Shown: positions 48,923-62,300, numbered from the stretch's first letter. The stretch: 64,000 bases of DNA from Salticus scenicus (GCA_963930645.1 OZ005651.1:128505731-128569730); one strand, 5' to 3'. Program-made: numbers and translations. Notes: generated by a model not told the origin, from the sequence alone.

Positions 48923-49093
48923 TAGTCGAACCTTGTAAACGTGAAGCTCAAACTGAATAAAAATTTTGTTCATGTTATCAATAGTTCATGCTATCAGTAA
49001 CTAATCTTCATGTAACTAAACTAAACTTCGTTTTGACGGAGATCGTGAAAATAATTCATATTAAAAGTAGTTCACGTTAACTTGGCTCGACTG
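48923..49093 (+). mobile_element. 171-bp pogo/Tigger-like MITE
   Basis: TAGTCGAACCTTGTAAACGT at the left and ACGTTAACTTGGCTCGACTG at the right are inverted and flanked by TA. Internal TTCATGTTATC/GTTCACGTTAAC repeats are also inverted. The consensus end CAGTCGARCC resembles pogo-type termini. Confidence 0.75.
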
Positions 49094-49094
49094 T

Positions 49095-49159
49095 ATACAT
49101 ATATATTATATTTGAAAAAAATTTAGACTTCAGGTTTTCTATAAATTTATACGTTTTAC

Positions 49160-49195
<36 letters not shown>

Positions 49196-51250
49196 AGGTT
49201 CCACCTTTATTAGAAAATATCATTCTGCCTGATTGGTAGTAAGACAAAAATTTCTTGACAATTGTTTTTCAGGAAATAACTGTACAGAATTCCATATAAA
49301 TTTCTATGTAATTGCATCGTAACATAAGTCAGTACCTAACAACATTTGTGCAAATATTTCAGCAAACGTCGCTGTCATCCAGCGATTATTTACTTTAGGA
49401 AAAGTCCACATCTCAGATGCGGTAGTGCATTTTCGAACAAACTTGATATGCGAGAGTGTCATTATGAAATATTTGATTCGATTTTAATTCATATCGTCTA
49501 ATGCTAGGCTGGAAAAATGAATGGAAAATGAATTTGCCCCATGAATGTAAAAATATTATAGTTCATATTCTAATGTATACAATTGCCCGAAAATTTGTAT
49601 AGGATAGGGTCATTATGAATCACTATACTGATTCAGTTTGAATGTATATCGGTCAGCATGCAACATAATTAGATTGCAGTTTATTCCATGAACTGCAAAG
49701 CTAAATCTGAACTTCTATCATATACTTATATTAAACTAATTAAACATATAACATGTTATATACCGGAAACGGCTCAAACGATTTTGATGAAAGTGTGGGA
49801 TTAAGGGATTTTTGGTGTGAAAAATTGGATTTACTCTCATCTTCACGAAAATTTGAAAATTTCTCTGTTCTATTCATTCGTCATTTGAAACATATGGCAT
49901 ACTTTTAACAATGTTAATAACAGTTTATGGTTAAAGATTTTTTTTTTTTTTTTTTGAAAAAGTCGGTTTGACTTATCGTCATTGCGTTTGCTATTAACTT
50001 TTCATCAACTATTCGCAATAAATGAGAGAAATAGGATTTACTTATAAATATATGTAATTTTTTTTTTTTACTTCCTTATACAAAGTATAAGCCTTGAACT
50101 ATTTCCTGTCACTTTTCTTTTTGATACTCATCAAGTTTTGACCCGCACCAATTTTAATTTGCTTGTTATTTACTTGCTTAATTCTAATTAATTAATTAAT
50201 TGCTTACTATCCTTTACTATCCTTTACTATCCTTTACTTAACTTAACGAATTTAGTTAAAAAAAAAAAAAAAAAAAACTTACCAGAAAATTAAGTACACA
50301 TGATTCAGCTTAGATTAACCATTTACCATAAATTAACTCAGCTAACAAAGGCAACTAACTCTCACAAATTAATTTCTAATAACCTAGAAAAACTCTTAAG
50401 ATAAAAAAACCGACAAAGTAAATCAAAATTAGTTAACCATCTGTTGTCGTGCTAGTTATATAGTCAGTACAACTAGTACCTCCAGCAAATTCCAGCTAAA
50501 GTCTGCTCTACTTAACTTTCCAGTATTACTACTGTTAATTCACAGAAAGTTAATTTCTCCCTCTAAGAAATTCAGTAAACAACAAAACTGTGCTGTCTTG
50601 TCGATGCGATAGCAATTCGGATAGTACAACATGAACCCACTGATTCAAAAAGTTACAATCCACTCAGCTTCCTCTTACTTAGACTACTGTACTTAGTAAG
50701 CCTCAATTCTTATTTACTAACAATAATCTACGAACAATCTTCAAAAATTAAATAACTAATTTATTTATTTACTTACTTACTTACTTACTTTAATTAATTT
50801 AATTTTTTTTAAATTTTAATATTTTTTTTTAATTTTTAATATATTTTTTTAAATTTTTAAAAAAAATTTTTACGAGTCGTGTGGCTGTGTCTGGTCCTCG
50901 TTAATCTGTGCTGCACCGTCAAGCGCTCGATGGGGTCGTTTAGCAGTCATCGGGCTACCATCCCTCCGTGGTGGATCAAAATTGCGATGGTCCCTCTTTC
51001 TCTTATCCATTCAGCCTCCGTATGCATAATAATTCCCCCCCCAATTAGGTGTATTTAGGCCTTGCCACTTCAAAATCTTCTAAATTTTCACTATGCGCAC
51101 AAAAACTATCTTTCATCCCCCAGTGGCTTCACGTATTCATTTTTTTTTTTTTTTAATAATCTCATTGTTTCTATCTCGTTCAGCTTCTCTTTCTTAAATC
51201 TTAAGTGTTGTCCCCTTCCCCTTTTCAAATGGCCTCCACTTTTGGTTTTA
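49095..51250. other. No gene recognised; simple repeats
   Basis: AT-rich, with T29 at 49164, (TTAA/ATTA)n near 50185, CTATCCTTTA x3 near 50208-50238, (CTTA)n near 50770 and a run of TTTTTAAT near 50810-50870. The dispersed CCCTCC...GGATCAAAATTG motif is at 50961. Confidence 0.5.
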
Positions 51251-51254
51251 ATTA

Positions 51255-51780
51255 TTGTGTGCACTACTACCTTTAGCGGCTCCCCCAGCGGTTTTTTTTT
51301 CTCCCTCCCTGCCTAAATCCAAAATTGTTTTAATTTTTATTGAATTCCGGTTATTTCGACTCACAGCTAGTAAGTGCACTTATTCCAAATTCCATAACAT
51401 CCAGGAGCGTGTCTGTGCGTTTCCACCGTGGCTATCTTGGAGGGTGTGGTGTGCAAGTCAAGCTATGTGTTCAAGAAGCAGAAGTCGCTACCCTGCAATT
51501 CCTGAGCTCTGGTGTTCTAGTCACATTGCTGCCCAGAAGTGAGGTAGCAGTTCCATCTAGTTCCTGAAGATGATGGATGAAGTCTGAACGAAGAATCATC
51601 GGACACAGCTGGTTCTATTTAGCGACTAGATTACTGTCTGATGTAGGCAGCCTCCATGCGGTGATCTGGCGATTTATTCGCTCCGGCGGACGGCATCCAA
51701 CCCGTTAAGCTTGGCCGAGCCCAGGAAGGCAGGGGCCGTCCAAAGGTTTCTAAGGGGGTATTGGAAACCCGATTTGCGAA
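51255..51780 (+). other. GC-richer segment with overlapping short open frames, unidentified
   Basis: This roughly 500-bp stretch is clearly less AT-rich than its surroundings. It holds an open frame at 51340-51567 (75 codons) and an overlapping one at 51255-51542, neither with a recognisable motif. No splice-site arrangement convinced me. It may be a fragment of a mobile element (its GC content and the nearby dispersed motif point that way). Confidence 0.3.
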
Positions 51781-51949
51781 ATAGATTTTATATCTCGCAT
51801 AGCTAAAAAACGAATCATCGTAGAATGTTGCAAATTAATACATGTGACTGTCATGATGTCTAGTTATACACCTGCAAGTTTCGTCTTAATACGAGCTCTC
51901 GTTTTAGAGATATCAGCGACTTTACACGAATTTTCGTCACGTCTGTATG

Positions 51950-51987
51950 TGTGTGTGGGGGAGAGAGAGAGAGAGAGAGAGAGAGAG
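51950..51987. repeat. (GT)n(GA)n microsatellite
   Basis: GTGTGTGTGGGG is followed by about twelve GA repeats. It lies between two diverged copies (about 200 bp apart) of a block with AACTCAAAAACGATTGGACG/TAGAACATTGCA. Confidence 0.85.
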
Positions 51988-52204
51988 TATGTATCTCACA
52001 TAACTCAAAAACGATTGGACGTAGAACATTGCATTTTGGTATACAAGTTTGTTATAACATTTAGTTGTGCACCTTCCTTTTTGGTCTTTCTGTGACTATC
52101 CGTTTTGGAGATATTTAAGAAAATTACATTCATAATGGCAAATATACAAAGATTTTGAACATTATATATGATCACAATCATAGAGATTTCAAAATAAGCT
52201 AATG

Positions 52205-55115
52205 GTAGAGCCCGTAATGGTATTATTATGAAAGTTGTCAGCACTTTTGCGTGTAGAAAGTAATTTCTAAAGATATAAGCAGGTTCTAGTCGACGAATGC
52301 ATTTTATTTAATGAATATTCAACCCGTAAATAGAGCCCGTAATGATACTTTTATGAAAGTTGTCAACATTTTTGTGTGTAGAAATTAACTTTTAAAGACA
52401 TAAAGGTTCTAGTCGATGAATGCCCCTTAATGCATATTCAGTACGTAAATAGAGCACGTAATGATATTGTTTTGAAAGTTACCAACATTTTTGAGTTTAG
52501 AAAGTAGTTCTTAATATATAAGTAGGTTCTAGTCGAGGAATGCACTTTATTTTATTTTAGCCTTTTTTGTCATACAAAGAATTTTCGAAGGATTTAGTTC
52601 AGAGCTATAAACCAATGAATCTTTCTGGAAAATTCCAGAATTCTGTTTTTGTTGAAGCTATCTTGCAAACTTTGACAACCCTCAACTACAATTTTTCCCC
52701 ATATTCGGTCGCCAAGTCGCCAAATTAGAAAAAAAATTGCGAATATCGATGCCAAGACCAAAATAAGTGTTAGCTACAAACTCGGTGACTTTCCGAGATT
52801 AGCGATCTAATTTGACAGCAAATATTGTTTCAGGATGACCAGAATTAGTAAATCCTTTTTCAATTTTAACTGAATTAAATGTTTTGGTAAAATGTAGCAT
52901 TTTCACCTCTAATTTTCGGCATCGAGAACAAAAGTCATCTATACTCGAATGATGAAAATGAGGATAAGCACGATCGTTAAAGCACCCCGAAAATACTTAA
53001 TCCCAAACTTTTATCAAAATCACTATATCCATTTCCGAGTAAACCCAGTTTCAGTTATGTATTGCAATTGTCCGATAAAGGGTTAACTGTGACCGCTAAT
53101 ATGTCTGAGGATGAGATCCAATCGTTTTTTCTCATGAAAAAGCCCTAACTCAGACTTTCATAAAAATCCATTTGTCCATTTCGGAGTAATCCTAATTTCT
53201 GCCATATGTTGAATGGGCCAATAAAGGGTTAACAGCGAATGTATTTTTTTCTGAAGATGAGGATATTTCTAATAGCTTTCTCTAAACAAAAAATCCATAA
53301 CTCCAAACTTTCATCAAAATCCCTATAAACGTTTTCGAGTAAACCCAATATGTGCTATGTGTTGCAATTGGCGGGTAAAGGGTTAACTGTAAACGCTAAT
53401 TTATCAGAAGATGAAATCTAATCGTTTTTTCTCATGAAAAAATCCTAACTTCAAACTTTCATAAAAATCGCTTAGTCCATTTCTGTGTAAAGCCAATTTC
53501 TGACATACGTTGCAATTGGCCTTTAAAGGGTTAACAGCGACAACGAGTTTTTATGACGATGGGGGAAAATTCCATTCGTTTAAGCATCCTCAAAAGCACT
53601 TAAAGCAAAAGTTTCAGCAAAATCCTTATATCAGTTTCTGAATATACCCAATTTATTTCATTTGTTGCCATAGGCCGATAAGTGGTTAACAGCCAACGCA
53701 AATTATTCTGAAGATGGTGGTAAGTCTAATATTCCGAAAACACTTAACCCCAAACTTTCATCAAAATCCTTATAATCATTTTCGAGTAAACCCAAATTCT
53801 GCTATGTGTTGCAATTGGACGGTAAAGGGTTAACTATAAACGCTAATTTATCTGAAGAAGAAATCCAATTGTTTTTTTCTCATGAAAAAGCCCTAACATC
53901 AAACTTTCATAAAAATCGTTTAGTCCATTTCCGTGTAAAGCCAATTTCTGACATACGTTGCAATGACCTTTAAAGGGTTAACATCAACAACGAATTATTT
54001 GACGATGGGGACAGTTCCATTCGTTTAAGCATACTCAAAAGCACTTAACGCAAAACTTTCATCAAAATCCTTATATCAGTTTCCAAATATACCCAATTTA
54101 TTTCATTTGTTGCCATTGGCCGATAAGTGGTTAACAGCCAACGCAAATTTTTCTGAAGATGGTGGTAAGTCTAATATCCCGAAAACACTTAAGCCCAAAC
54201 TTTCCTCAAAATCCCTATAATCATTTTCGAGTAAACCCAACTTCTTCTATGTGTTGCAATTGGCCCGTAAAGGGTTAACTGTAAGCGCTAATTTATCTGA
54301 AAAAGAAATCCAATTGTTTTTTTCTCTTGAAAAAGCCCTAACATCAAACTTTCATAAAAATCGTTTAGTCCATTTCCGTGTAAAGCCGATTTCTGACATA
54401 CGTTGTAATTGTCCTTTAAAGGGTTAACAGCGACAACGAATTTTTATGACGATGGGGATAATTCCATTCGTTTAAGCATACCCAAAAGCACTTAACGCAA
54501 AACTTTCATCAAATCCTTATATCAGTTTCCGAACAAACCCAATTTATTTCATTTGTTACCATTGTCCTATAAGGGGTTAACAGCCAACGCAAATTATTCT
54601 GAAGATGGTGGTAAGTCTAATATCCCGAAAACACTTAACCCCAAACTTTCATTAAAATCCCTATAATCATTTCCGAGTAAACACAATTTCTGCCGTATGT
54701 TGCTATTGGCCAATAATGGGTTAACAATTAACGCAAATTTTTCCGAAGATGAGGGTAAGTTCATGCATCCCGAAAAACATGTAACTCCAAACTTTTTTGA
54801 AGATCGTTCAATCCATTTTTGAGTAAACTCAATTTCTGCGATGTGCCACAATGGGCAATAAAGGGTTAACAGCGAACACGAATTTGTCAGAAGATGAGTG
54901 TATGTCCAATCGTTTTTAAACACTAAAAGACTCCTAACTCCAATTTTGCATCAACATCTTTAAAGCCGTTTCCAAGATCCCGAAAACAAATATATAAATC
55001 AAATCACGTGGTTTATTAGTTTTATATAAGAAGAGGATGAGTTCGTCGACTAGAACCTGCTTATGATTTCACGAATTACGTTCTACATGCAAATATGTTG
55101 GCAACTTTCAAAGAA
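52205..55115 (+). mobile_element. Array-bearing element with inverted subterminal arms
   Basis: The block GAAAGTTGTCAGCACTTTTG...AGCAGGTTCTAGTCGACGAA (52229-52301) is present inverted at 55037-55113 (TTCGTCGACTAGAACCTGCT...GGCAACTTTC). The left arm is tandemly triplicated (52229, 52350, 52470; about 121-bp period). The arms enclose the trimeric higher-order array. No transposase; class unknown. Confidence 0.55.
52930..54985 (+). repeat. Trimeric higher-order tandem repeat (about 148-bp monomers, 446-bp unit)
   Basis: The landmark GGTTAAC occurs 13 times between 53081 and 54864 at intervals of 144-155 bp. Three monomer types follow in fixed order: one after GGTTAACTGTAAACGCTAAT, one after GGTTAACAGCGACAACGA, one after GGTTAACAGCCAACGCAAAT. 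Like monomers recur at 445-447 bp (53381, 53828, 54273; 53529, 53976, 54422; 53684, 54129, 54575). The shared core is CCAAACTTTCATCAAAATCC, then GAGTAAACCCAATTTCTGC. The edges are more diverged. The minus open frame 54594-54923 is a shadow. Confidence 0.9.
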
Positions 55116-56229
55116 TGTCATTCAGTGTTTAAAATAATTCTGCTTCGTTAAATTTTACCTTACATTATTTCATTTTTACAGAAATGTCTCATTTTGAATT
55201 CAAATAACACTTGTCACAAGCATAAATAAACTCTCACTAACAAACATGCACACCCATACCCACATACACACACACACACACAGACATATATACACACACC
55301 TCAATAAACTAGAGACGCGTTCGTTTTTAGTCTGACACCTACGGAAAAAAAACATGATAACAGAAATCTAATTTCAATAAAAAGCTTCTGAAAATGCGAT
55401 AATAAAACATCAATTTTGAATCCCGGTGCTCCTCCCCCCCCCCCCCCCTTTCACACACACAGGTGTTATCAGACCGTTCTGTGTTAACCTTTTTGGACAG
55501 AATATTTCTATTGTTCGAAATTTCCACATTAATATGCTCATTGAAATTACATTTCTTTAGATGTATTTAGAGACTTGTAGAGGAATGAAACGCATTGAAT
55601 AACAGAAGAGAGCTATAAGAAATTCGTTGAATCTGACCTAAAAGAAAAAAAATTAAACTTGGAGATAACCCCTTAAAGATAAACCTTAAATATCTCAGGA
55701 ACTAATGTTGGTATCTTCGTGCAAATTTGTATCTAGGTTATTTTGATGCTCTAGAATCGTTTTCTGTCGTCAAATTAGTGGGTTAACATTCGAATTTTCG
55801 AAGTTGGACCCATTTGTAATATGTAGACGACCTTCGATAGTCCTTCGACAGGCGAACTAAGTAAGCACAAGTACTGCAAATAAAGTTTTGCATTTTCTAG
55901 TGTTTATTCGAAGCTTTTAACTTGTTATTGTGTTTTATGTCTTTCATTGTAAATAAATATCTCAATTTAAATGTTGATTTAATTTTATTGAACACCGAGA
56001 CATATTAATGTTTAATTATAATAAAAATGGAAAAATTGAGGCCGAATAATCTTGGGAGGATCTGAAAGGTGATAGCATATACGAAGAAGTAACGTTTCGA
56101 TCGCTTTCGACGTAAATATTGGTGGGAGTGAGGAACGCCAGTGGACCGCATGGGCCCACTAGAGTGGGTCCAGTCGATATTCAGTCTGGTTTGGGAGTCT
56201 GGACATTCGTCTATATCCTTACCTGTTAC
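55116..56229. other. No gene recognised
   Basis: (CA)n near 55263-55280, a C18 tract near 55434, and AT-rich sequence. The block AATATGTAGACGACCTTCGA near 55819 resembles AATATGTAGACGACCCCTAA inside the mariner-type element at 59210. Confidence 0.5.
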
Positions 56230-56399
56230 CAGTGTTGCCAGATCTAGCGGATTTTTTATTCAATAATCACCAGTAATTTTGAGGAGTGATATTTGATATA
56301 AATAATAGACAATTAATCGTCGAAGTGATTAGACAAACGTTATGATTAAAAATTATTGGTGATAATTGAATTAAAAATCCACCAGAACTGGAAACACTG
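56230..56399 (+). mobile_element. 170-bp hAT-like MITE (CAGTGTTGCCAG)
   Basis: CAGTGTTGCCAGATCTAGCG, GATTTTTTATTCAATAATCA and the inverse of TGATAATTGAATTAAAAATC, CACCAGAACTGGAAACACTG form a full-length hairpin. CCTGTTAC and GCTGTTAC flank it (7 of 8). Confidence 0.8.
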
Positions 56400-57381
56400 G
56401 CTGTTACTATGCATGCTGAATGCTGTGCCCAGTGGCATGGGTACTGGCACTTTTGTTTTCATTAGGGTTAAATAATTCCTTCTTACATCAGATGTCTTTC
56501 TATTAAAGTGAGACTTTATATTGGTCTATCTTTTTAGACTATACTTCTATCCAATGAAATGTACAGTCGGGGAAAAAAAAAACTCAACACTCGCTGTAAT
56601 TTCGTTATTAATTGACGCAGGAACATATAACAGACATAATTCAAGAGGAAATTAAAAGCACTTTCTGAATATGTCGTCAAATTTTGAATTAGGGGTCATC
56701 TACATATTGAAATGAGTGCAAACTTTGATTTTTTCAATAGAAACACCCAATTTTGACTTCATTTTCGAATTTCTGAGAGTCTGGCAGTGCGGAAAAGTAT
56801 ACTGTTTGTATACTTTATCTTTAGTATTTATAGAGTTATAATCAAAAATGTGTTAGGGGGTTATCTGTAAATGTAGAAAAATAAAATTAAGATCATATAA
56901 GAAATAGACAAAATTTTAAAGTTTCACACCGGAAATCTTTCAGGAAAAAAATAATTATAAAAGTTAATAAAACGTTGCGTCTTTTTCAGTTCCTTAATTA
57001 TTCTGAATTCAATTTTTTAGATTTGTACATACTTCAGTACTTTTTTAGATAATTTTAGGTCTATTTAAATACATTATACTTGCGATTATTCTATACAGTA
57101 CTCTTTGAAAAAAGTGCAATATTTTTCAAGTAAAAGTGTCTATTATAGCTGTACTGATCACCAATAAAGCTTAAATTTTCTTTCGTAGGTAACATAATAG
57201 ACGAATTGAAATAACATAGATACAACGCATAAACTAAATCTTTTCCAATAAATTATTGTAAGGGTTCATGAAGTAAATATTAAACAATTTTAATCGCAAT
57301 TACCAGTTTTTGGTCAGTTGAACTCTTTGGAACTGTACGATTCGTTTTATAATTTCTATGAAAATATATTTTCTTAATTAA

Positions 57382-57650
57382 CCCTTTCGCGACTGTTGAC
57401 GTACATTCACGCCATTTGAAAATCTGTAACTCTGTCAGTGGGCGTTTCTTTCGTAATTTGTGTGTTACTTATTTCTTAAGTGTGTACCCAGTGTTCATAT
57501 TTTTGCAATAAAATATACTACGGATAGAAATATATTGATTAGAAAGAATTTAATTATAATGTATATTCATTTGTAATATAATCGTGAATACAGAAAATTT
57601 GTTCTAAAATATTATATTTTGAGAGTATAATGCCCGTAGGCGGGTCTTAC

Positions 57651-57699
<49 letters not shown>

Positions 57700-57715
57700 G
57701 CGGTCGCAAAAAGTG
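57382..57715 (+). mobile_element. piggyBac-type MITE (TTAA target) with an A43 tract
   Basis: CCCTTTCGCGACTG at the left and CGGTCGCAAAAAGTG at the right are inverted ends, each bordered by TTAA (57378-57381 and 57716-57719). CCC termini with a TTAA duplication are characteristic of piggyBac. The 334-bp interior has no coding sequence and ends in a run of 43 A. Confidence 0.8.
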
Positions 57716-57866
57716 TTAAAATATATTTATAAAAGTTAAAGTATGTTTTTAAAAATGTATAAAGTTAAAATATATTAATAAAATTTTAAAGACTAAAGTG
57801 TCCTTAAAATAATATTCCTCCCCCCTATAAAATAAATGAATAAAATAAATAAAGCAATATATGAAG

Positions 57867-58177
57867 CACGGATTAAGAGAGTCTATAGGATGTATTACTA
57901 ATGTTACGGAAAGGTAGTAATTTTCATCTTGCAGATAGAGGGCGACCAATCTCGAAAATACACCAATCAGCGCGTTTTTGCATTTCTGGCTGTTCCTTCG
58001 TTGGATGACTGAAGCCGAAGGGGCGGGCTTTCCCTTTCTCCCGATGAGTTTCAAAGATACTTCACCAGGCGGCGATCGGATCGCTTACTCTGTTCGGCTG
58101 AATTAATGCGGAAAATAAAGCTCCGTTCCCCACGCTGACCGCCCTATCTAGTTTGCCATCCTGTATCCTAATCCGTG
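57867..58177 (+). mobile_element. 311-bp element with exact 8-bp TSD (ATATGAAG)
   Basis: CACGGATTAAGAGAGTCTAT, AGGATG at the left is inverted at the right (CATCCTGTATCCTAATCCGTG). ATATGAAG occurs exactly at 57859-57866 and 58178-58185. The interior is unusually GC-rich for the region (CGGCGATCGGATCGC, GAAGGGGCGGGC). hAT is likely from the duplication length. Confidence 0.8.
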
Positions 58178-58958
58178 ATATGAAGCAAAGGATTAAGCTT
58201 TTTTTAACTATGACGGTAGTTAAGAAACGAGTTTACAAGTCTGTCTTGCATTCCAATTCCATTCGTTATTTATATTTGACAATTTCACATTAAACCTATT
58301 TTTCTATTTAAAACAGTAAACCCCGCCTATTTAGTTTTTTTTTTTCTTCTTCTAGTGTTCGTTTAAAAGATTCAAAATTTATCACCAATTAATCGATGAA
58401 GTAAATACCACTTGTGCATATTTTTGTCAATATAAAATAAGCGGTTTAACACGAATCTCAATGTCACATTTACTTTTTTTTTCTGTATTTTTTTGTTTTG
58501 AATAACGATGAAGGCGGGGCTGGTCTTCTTTAGAAAACAGGAATTCTTGATGCTAACACTAATGTCTAAAAATCATCATTTTTGTTTCATTTCTTTGCGT
58601 TTAACATTGTTGTTATATAATTTGACCCGTAAATAAAAAATAAAAATATTTTGTTTAATTTACTTTGTTATTTTTAAAGATTTCATTCGTTATCTCATGC
58701 AAAACGTTATAAGAGACGGCCCCCTAAACCACTCCAAAAGAAAGATTTATTTATATCTCGAAAACTAATAACTGGAATGAGCTGCAAATTTGCACACCCA
58801 TATTTTTCAGCATTAGCATTCATTTTATGTAAAAATTAATATAGGTCATAATTCATAATTTTTATGAATATGAATTTATTAATATTTTTCAGAATTAAAA
58901 ATATTTTTCAGAATCAAAAGTAATGATGGATTATGTTTGGGTTTCTTCACTGTATCTC

Positions 58959-58992
<34 letters not shown>

Positions 58993-59354
58993 ATATCGAT
59001 CAAGTTACTTTTTGTGAAGATATTAATAAAAGTTTGAAATATGAATTTAACATTAGCACCTTCAAACTTTGAACGCTTATAACTCTGTGAAAAAATAAGT
59101 AAAATATACAACCAATATACCTTTTCGCGTTGTCGCGATCCCAGGAATTCAAATATAAAATAAAAATGGGGCTTTACCATTGAAAAAAATCAAAGTTGGT
59201 GCGCGTTTTAATATGTAGACGACCCCTAATTCAAAATTTCAGTTCATTTTCTGAAACTACTCACAATTCCCCGTCGAATGATACCTATTACATTTTTCTA
59301 CATCGATTAGCAACGAAGTTACGTTGAGTGTTGCGTTTTTTTTTTCCCCGACTG

Positions 59355-62300
59355 TACACAACGTGCAGTACTAAAAAAATGAAAACTGTGATCTCCGTGA
59401 TATCCGTCATATGAAAACTGTGATCTCCGTGAATGGCGAATACTTTTATTTAAAGGATAAAACCCTGTTTCTGGCATGAGATGTGTTAAAAGAGAGGGCA
59501 CGTATTACCATCTTCAACAACAAATATGTAAAGTTTTCTTTTCAGTGTTTTTTACCTAATACTATATGCCTTTAGATGATTTAGTGTTTACAAAATAAAA
59601 TGTTAATAAGTAATGTTTAAAAAGCACATAATAAAAATGAATATGGAGAAATAAATTATTTTCTAACATTATTATTATTATTATTATTATTTGTCAATAG
59701 AACGTTACAAAATTTGTATCTGAACATTTTGGAATGGGGGGGGGGGGCGGGCCGTGCCCCTTGGGCTCCCCTATAGATACATCCCTGCCTCTACTATTTA
59801 TGTCTAGAATTACAAAGTTTTCATACCATTATTTCTAAAATGAACACAACTTAACTGAAATATTGCGAACACTCCTTTTTTTCACCTTATCGTTACTTCT
59901 CTTTGTTTTGGATAAACCAAATATTGTTTGTTTAGCACCTGCTTACTTTAAGCTAATGCTGTATACCTCCTGCTTTTATATGACTAAAATAAGTATGCAG
60001 AATTCATTTATGGTGTTGAATTTTTGACTTTGAATTTAATAACTAATAGCACCATTACTGGTACCAAAATATGCCCTCATTGCTATTAGTGCACAGCCCT
60101 GTCCCCCCCCCCCCCATCCTCACTGAGTCATTTGATTTTGAGAGTGAGAACCAGCACTAGGCACATACCGAATTCTCCCAAATTGGATATGTGGAACGGA
60201 ATGTGAATTTATTTTACTCAAAAACAGATCAGAATGTCTCGATTATTTCATAATTAGTTTCCCCCCTCCAAATTTTGAGGAGATTTGCATTTTTTCGAAC
60301 GAATGCTAGTAAAAATTTGAACACCACTCTGGTTAGCTTGGCTAATTATAAGATTATCACACAAAGGTGTGATTTAAATAGTATTTACAAATTAAAAACT
60401 CATTTAAATAAAACATTTTGAATGTAGGACTGAAATTGGAATGCGTTATTGAAACCGTTAAATTTTTCAGTTTGCGATACAAGTTTATGTATTTTTTCAA
60501 TTTTTCAACACGCCAATGCAACATAAAATATCTTTTGTGAATAAAATAAATATTTCCAGTCGGTTCGCATTTCATTTCACTTTTTCTGCAAAACTTTAAA
60601 GATGTCTACTACTGGAACAGGAAAATGTTCAGTATTGGGTTTATCAGTATTTAGTACTAGGTTATTTTAAGCTCTCCGAAAAAATATTTTTTTGGATATA
60701 AATGTGCTTGAACTTTCGCCATATACTGAAAGAGTTTTAGTTGAGGTATCGGGAATTAATGATGGTTACATTCTCTAAAATTAAAAACAGAACACAAACA
60801 TACACAAAAAGTCTCTTTAAAGTGTTCACTACCAGTGCAGTTATCTTGCATAAATACGTATAACTGAAGACATTAAAAAAGAATAATTTGAGATAATTGA
60901 TTTGGACTGGAGGGACAGCATCCAAATCATCCTTGTTACTACTCTTGAAAGGATAAATAAGTCATAGCTGAAAAGGAATTAAATATGAAAAAATGCAGTT
61001 CGATTTCAGAATGCGCATTATTTGGATTGAAAATAATTATAATCTTTTAAGATTCTTTATATATATATATATATATATACATAAAAGAATTAAGATACGG
61101 AAAGAGTATTGGGTATAAGATCATATCTTCCATTAATGAAAATACTTTCAGTGATAACATTCTGAAAGCACTTTGATCAGTTGCACTGTTTCATAACCTT
61201 GCAGTGACTTTTGTAGCTAATGTTAGATAAGGAATTATACACTTTGGTTAGATAAGGAATTATACACTTTGGGTAGGAGTGAAAGTTCGACAAATTTCAA
61301 TGTCACAATATTTATTTGTATATCGTCATTTTGCTTAAATTACAAAATCCAAGTTTTTATCTAAACGATTAAAAGAAAATAATCTACTTTCAGACGATAA
61401 GCTTAATTCTGATTATTAATTTTATTTTAAACAATACTACATTAAAATACATAAATATTACAACCAAAACATTATAAACAATGACCAATAATGTATTGGC
61501 TTATATGGGTCCTTCTAAAAGAAATGTTACAATTCCGACTTTCAAATTGTGAATAAAATAAAATATAATAAATTAAAAGAAAGAATGAAAAGCTTTTCTT
61601 TCTCTTTTTCCGTAGAACTTTATATTACTTTGGCTTAAAAATTATTTTAATCAATGAAAATTATGAAATTTGGTATACTTTTAACATTTTTTTTAAATTA
61701 AAAAATTGAAAAATGTCCACTTCGTGACCACTTATTAAAACAATTTCCTCGAAAACGTCTTTAACAATGCAAACATTTTGCTGCTTATATATATTATATA
61801 TGTAGCAGTTGATAAGTATTGTGAATGTCCAATAACCTTTTTTAGATAAATATTATTCATTAATATATGTTGTAATGTTTATTTGGTAGGTAGTATGAAT
61901 TCCTTCTTCGTAACAGCCGTGAAGATAAGCAGAAGAAGCGTTATGTCGCAAATAACACAGGAGTGCGAAATCTTTAATGCAATCATTTAATGGAGTTCAA
62001 AGTCATATTTCTTGCAATTTCAATAACACATAAATTTTGAACAAATTGACAGTACAAATATTTACCCGAAACATCAAGATTAAAGTTTGTATGTAGAATA
62101 TATGGAAGGATGAATATGAATATACATTACTGGGACGGAATGGACACGGGGAGAGAAGCAAGCAAAAACAGTCCTTATTGAAAGATAGCAGAGGCAGAAG
62201 TGATCAAATTGTTGGCTGGATACATTACACAAAACCACAGAATTATGATGCCAAGGACAACATTCTCCCTTTTTCAGTTACGTATTACTTAGTACATTTT

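Larger units (their letters stand above)
56564..59354 (+). mobile_element. Tc1/mariner-type element, 2.8 kb, no transposase, two insertions
   Basis: CAGTCGGGGAAAAAAAAAAC, TCAACACTCGCTGTAA at the left and GTTACGTTGAGTGTTGCGTT, TTTTTTTTTCCCCGACTG at the right are inverted; TA flanks both sides. The inverted similarity continues about 180 bp inward (TTAGGGGTCATCTACATATT against AATATGTAGACGACCCCTAA). It contains the piggyBac-type MITE and the 57867 element. The minus-strand open frame at 57749-58054 crosses insertion boundaries and is not a gene. Confidence 0.85.

Noticed and set aside
54594..54923. 109-codon minus-strand open frame
   Set aside because: It spans units of the 148-bp tandem array and has no recognisable motif.
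46900..54985. CRISPR-like arrays
   Set aside because: Repeats are contiguous diverged monomers without spacers, in eukaryotic DNA.
57749..58054. 101-codon minus-strand open frame
   Set aside because: It runs across the end of one element and into a separate 311-bp insertion.
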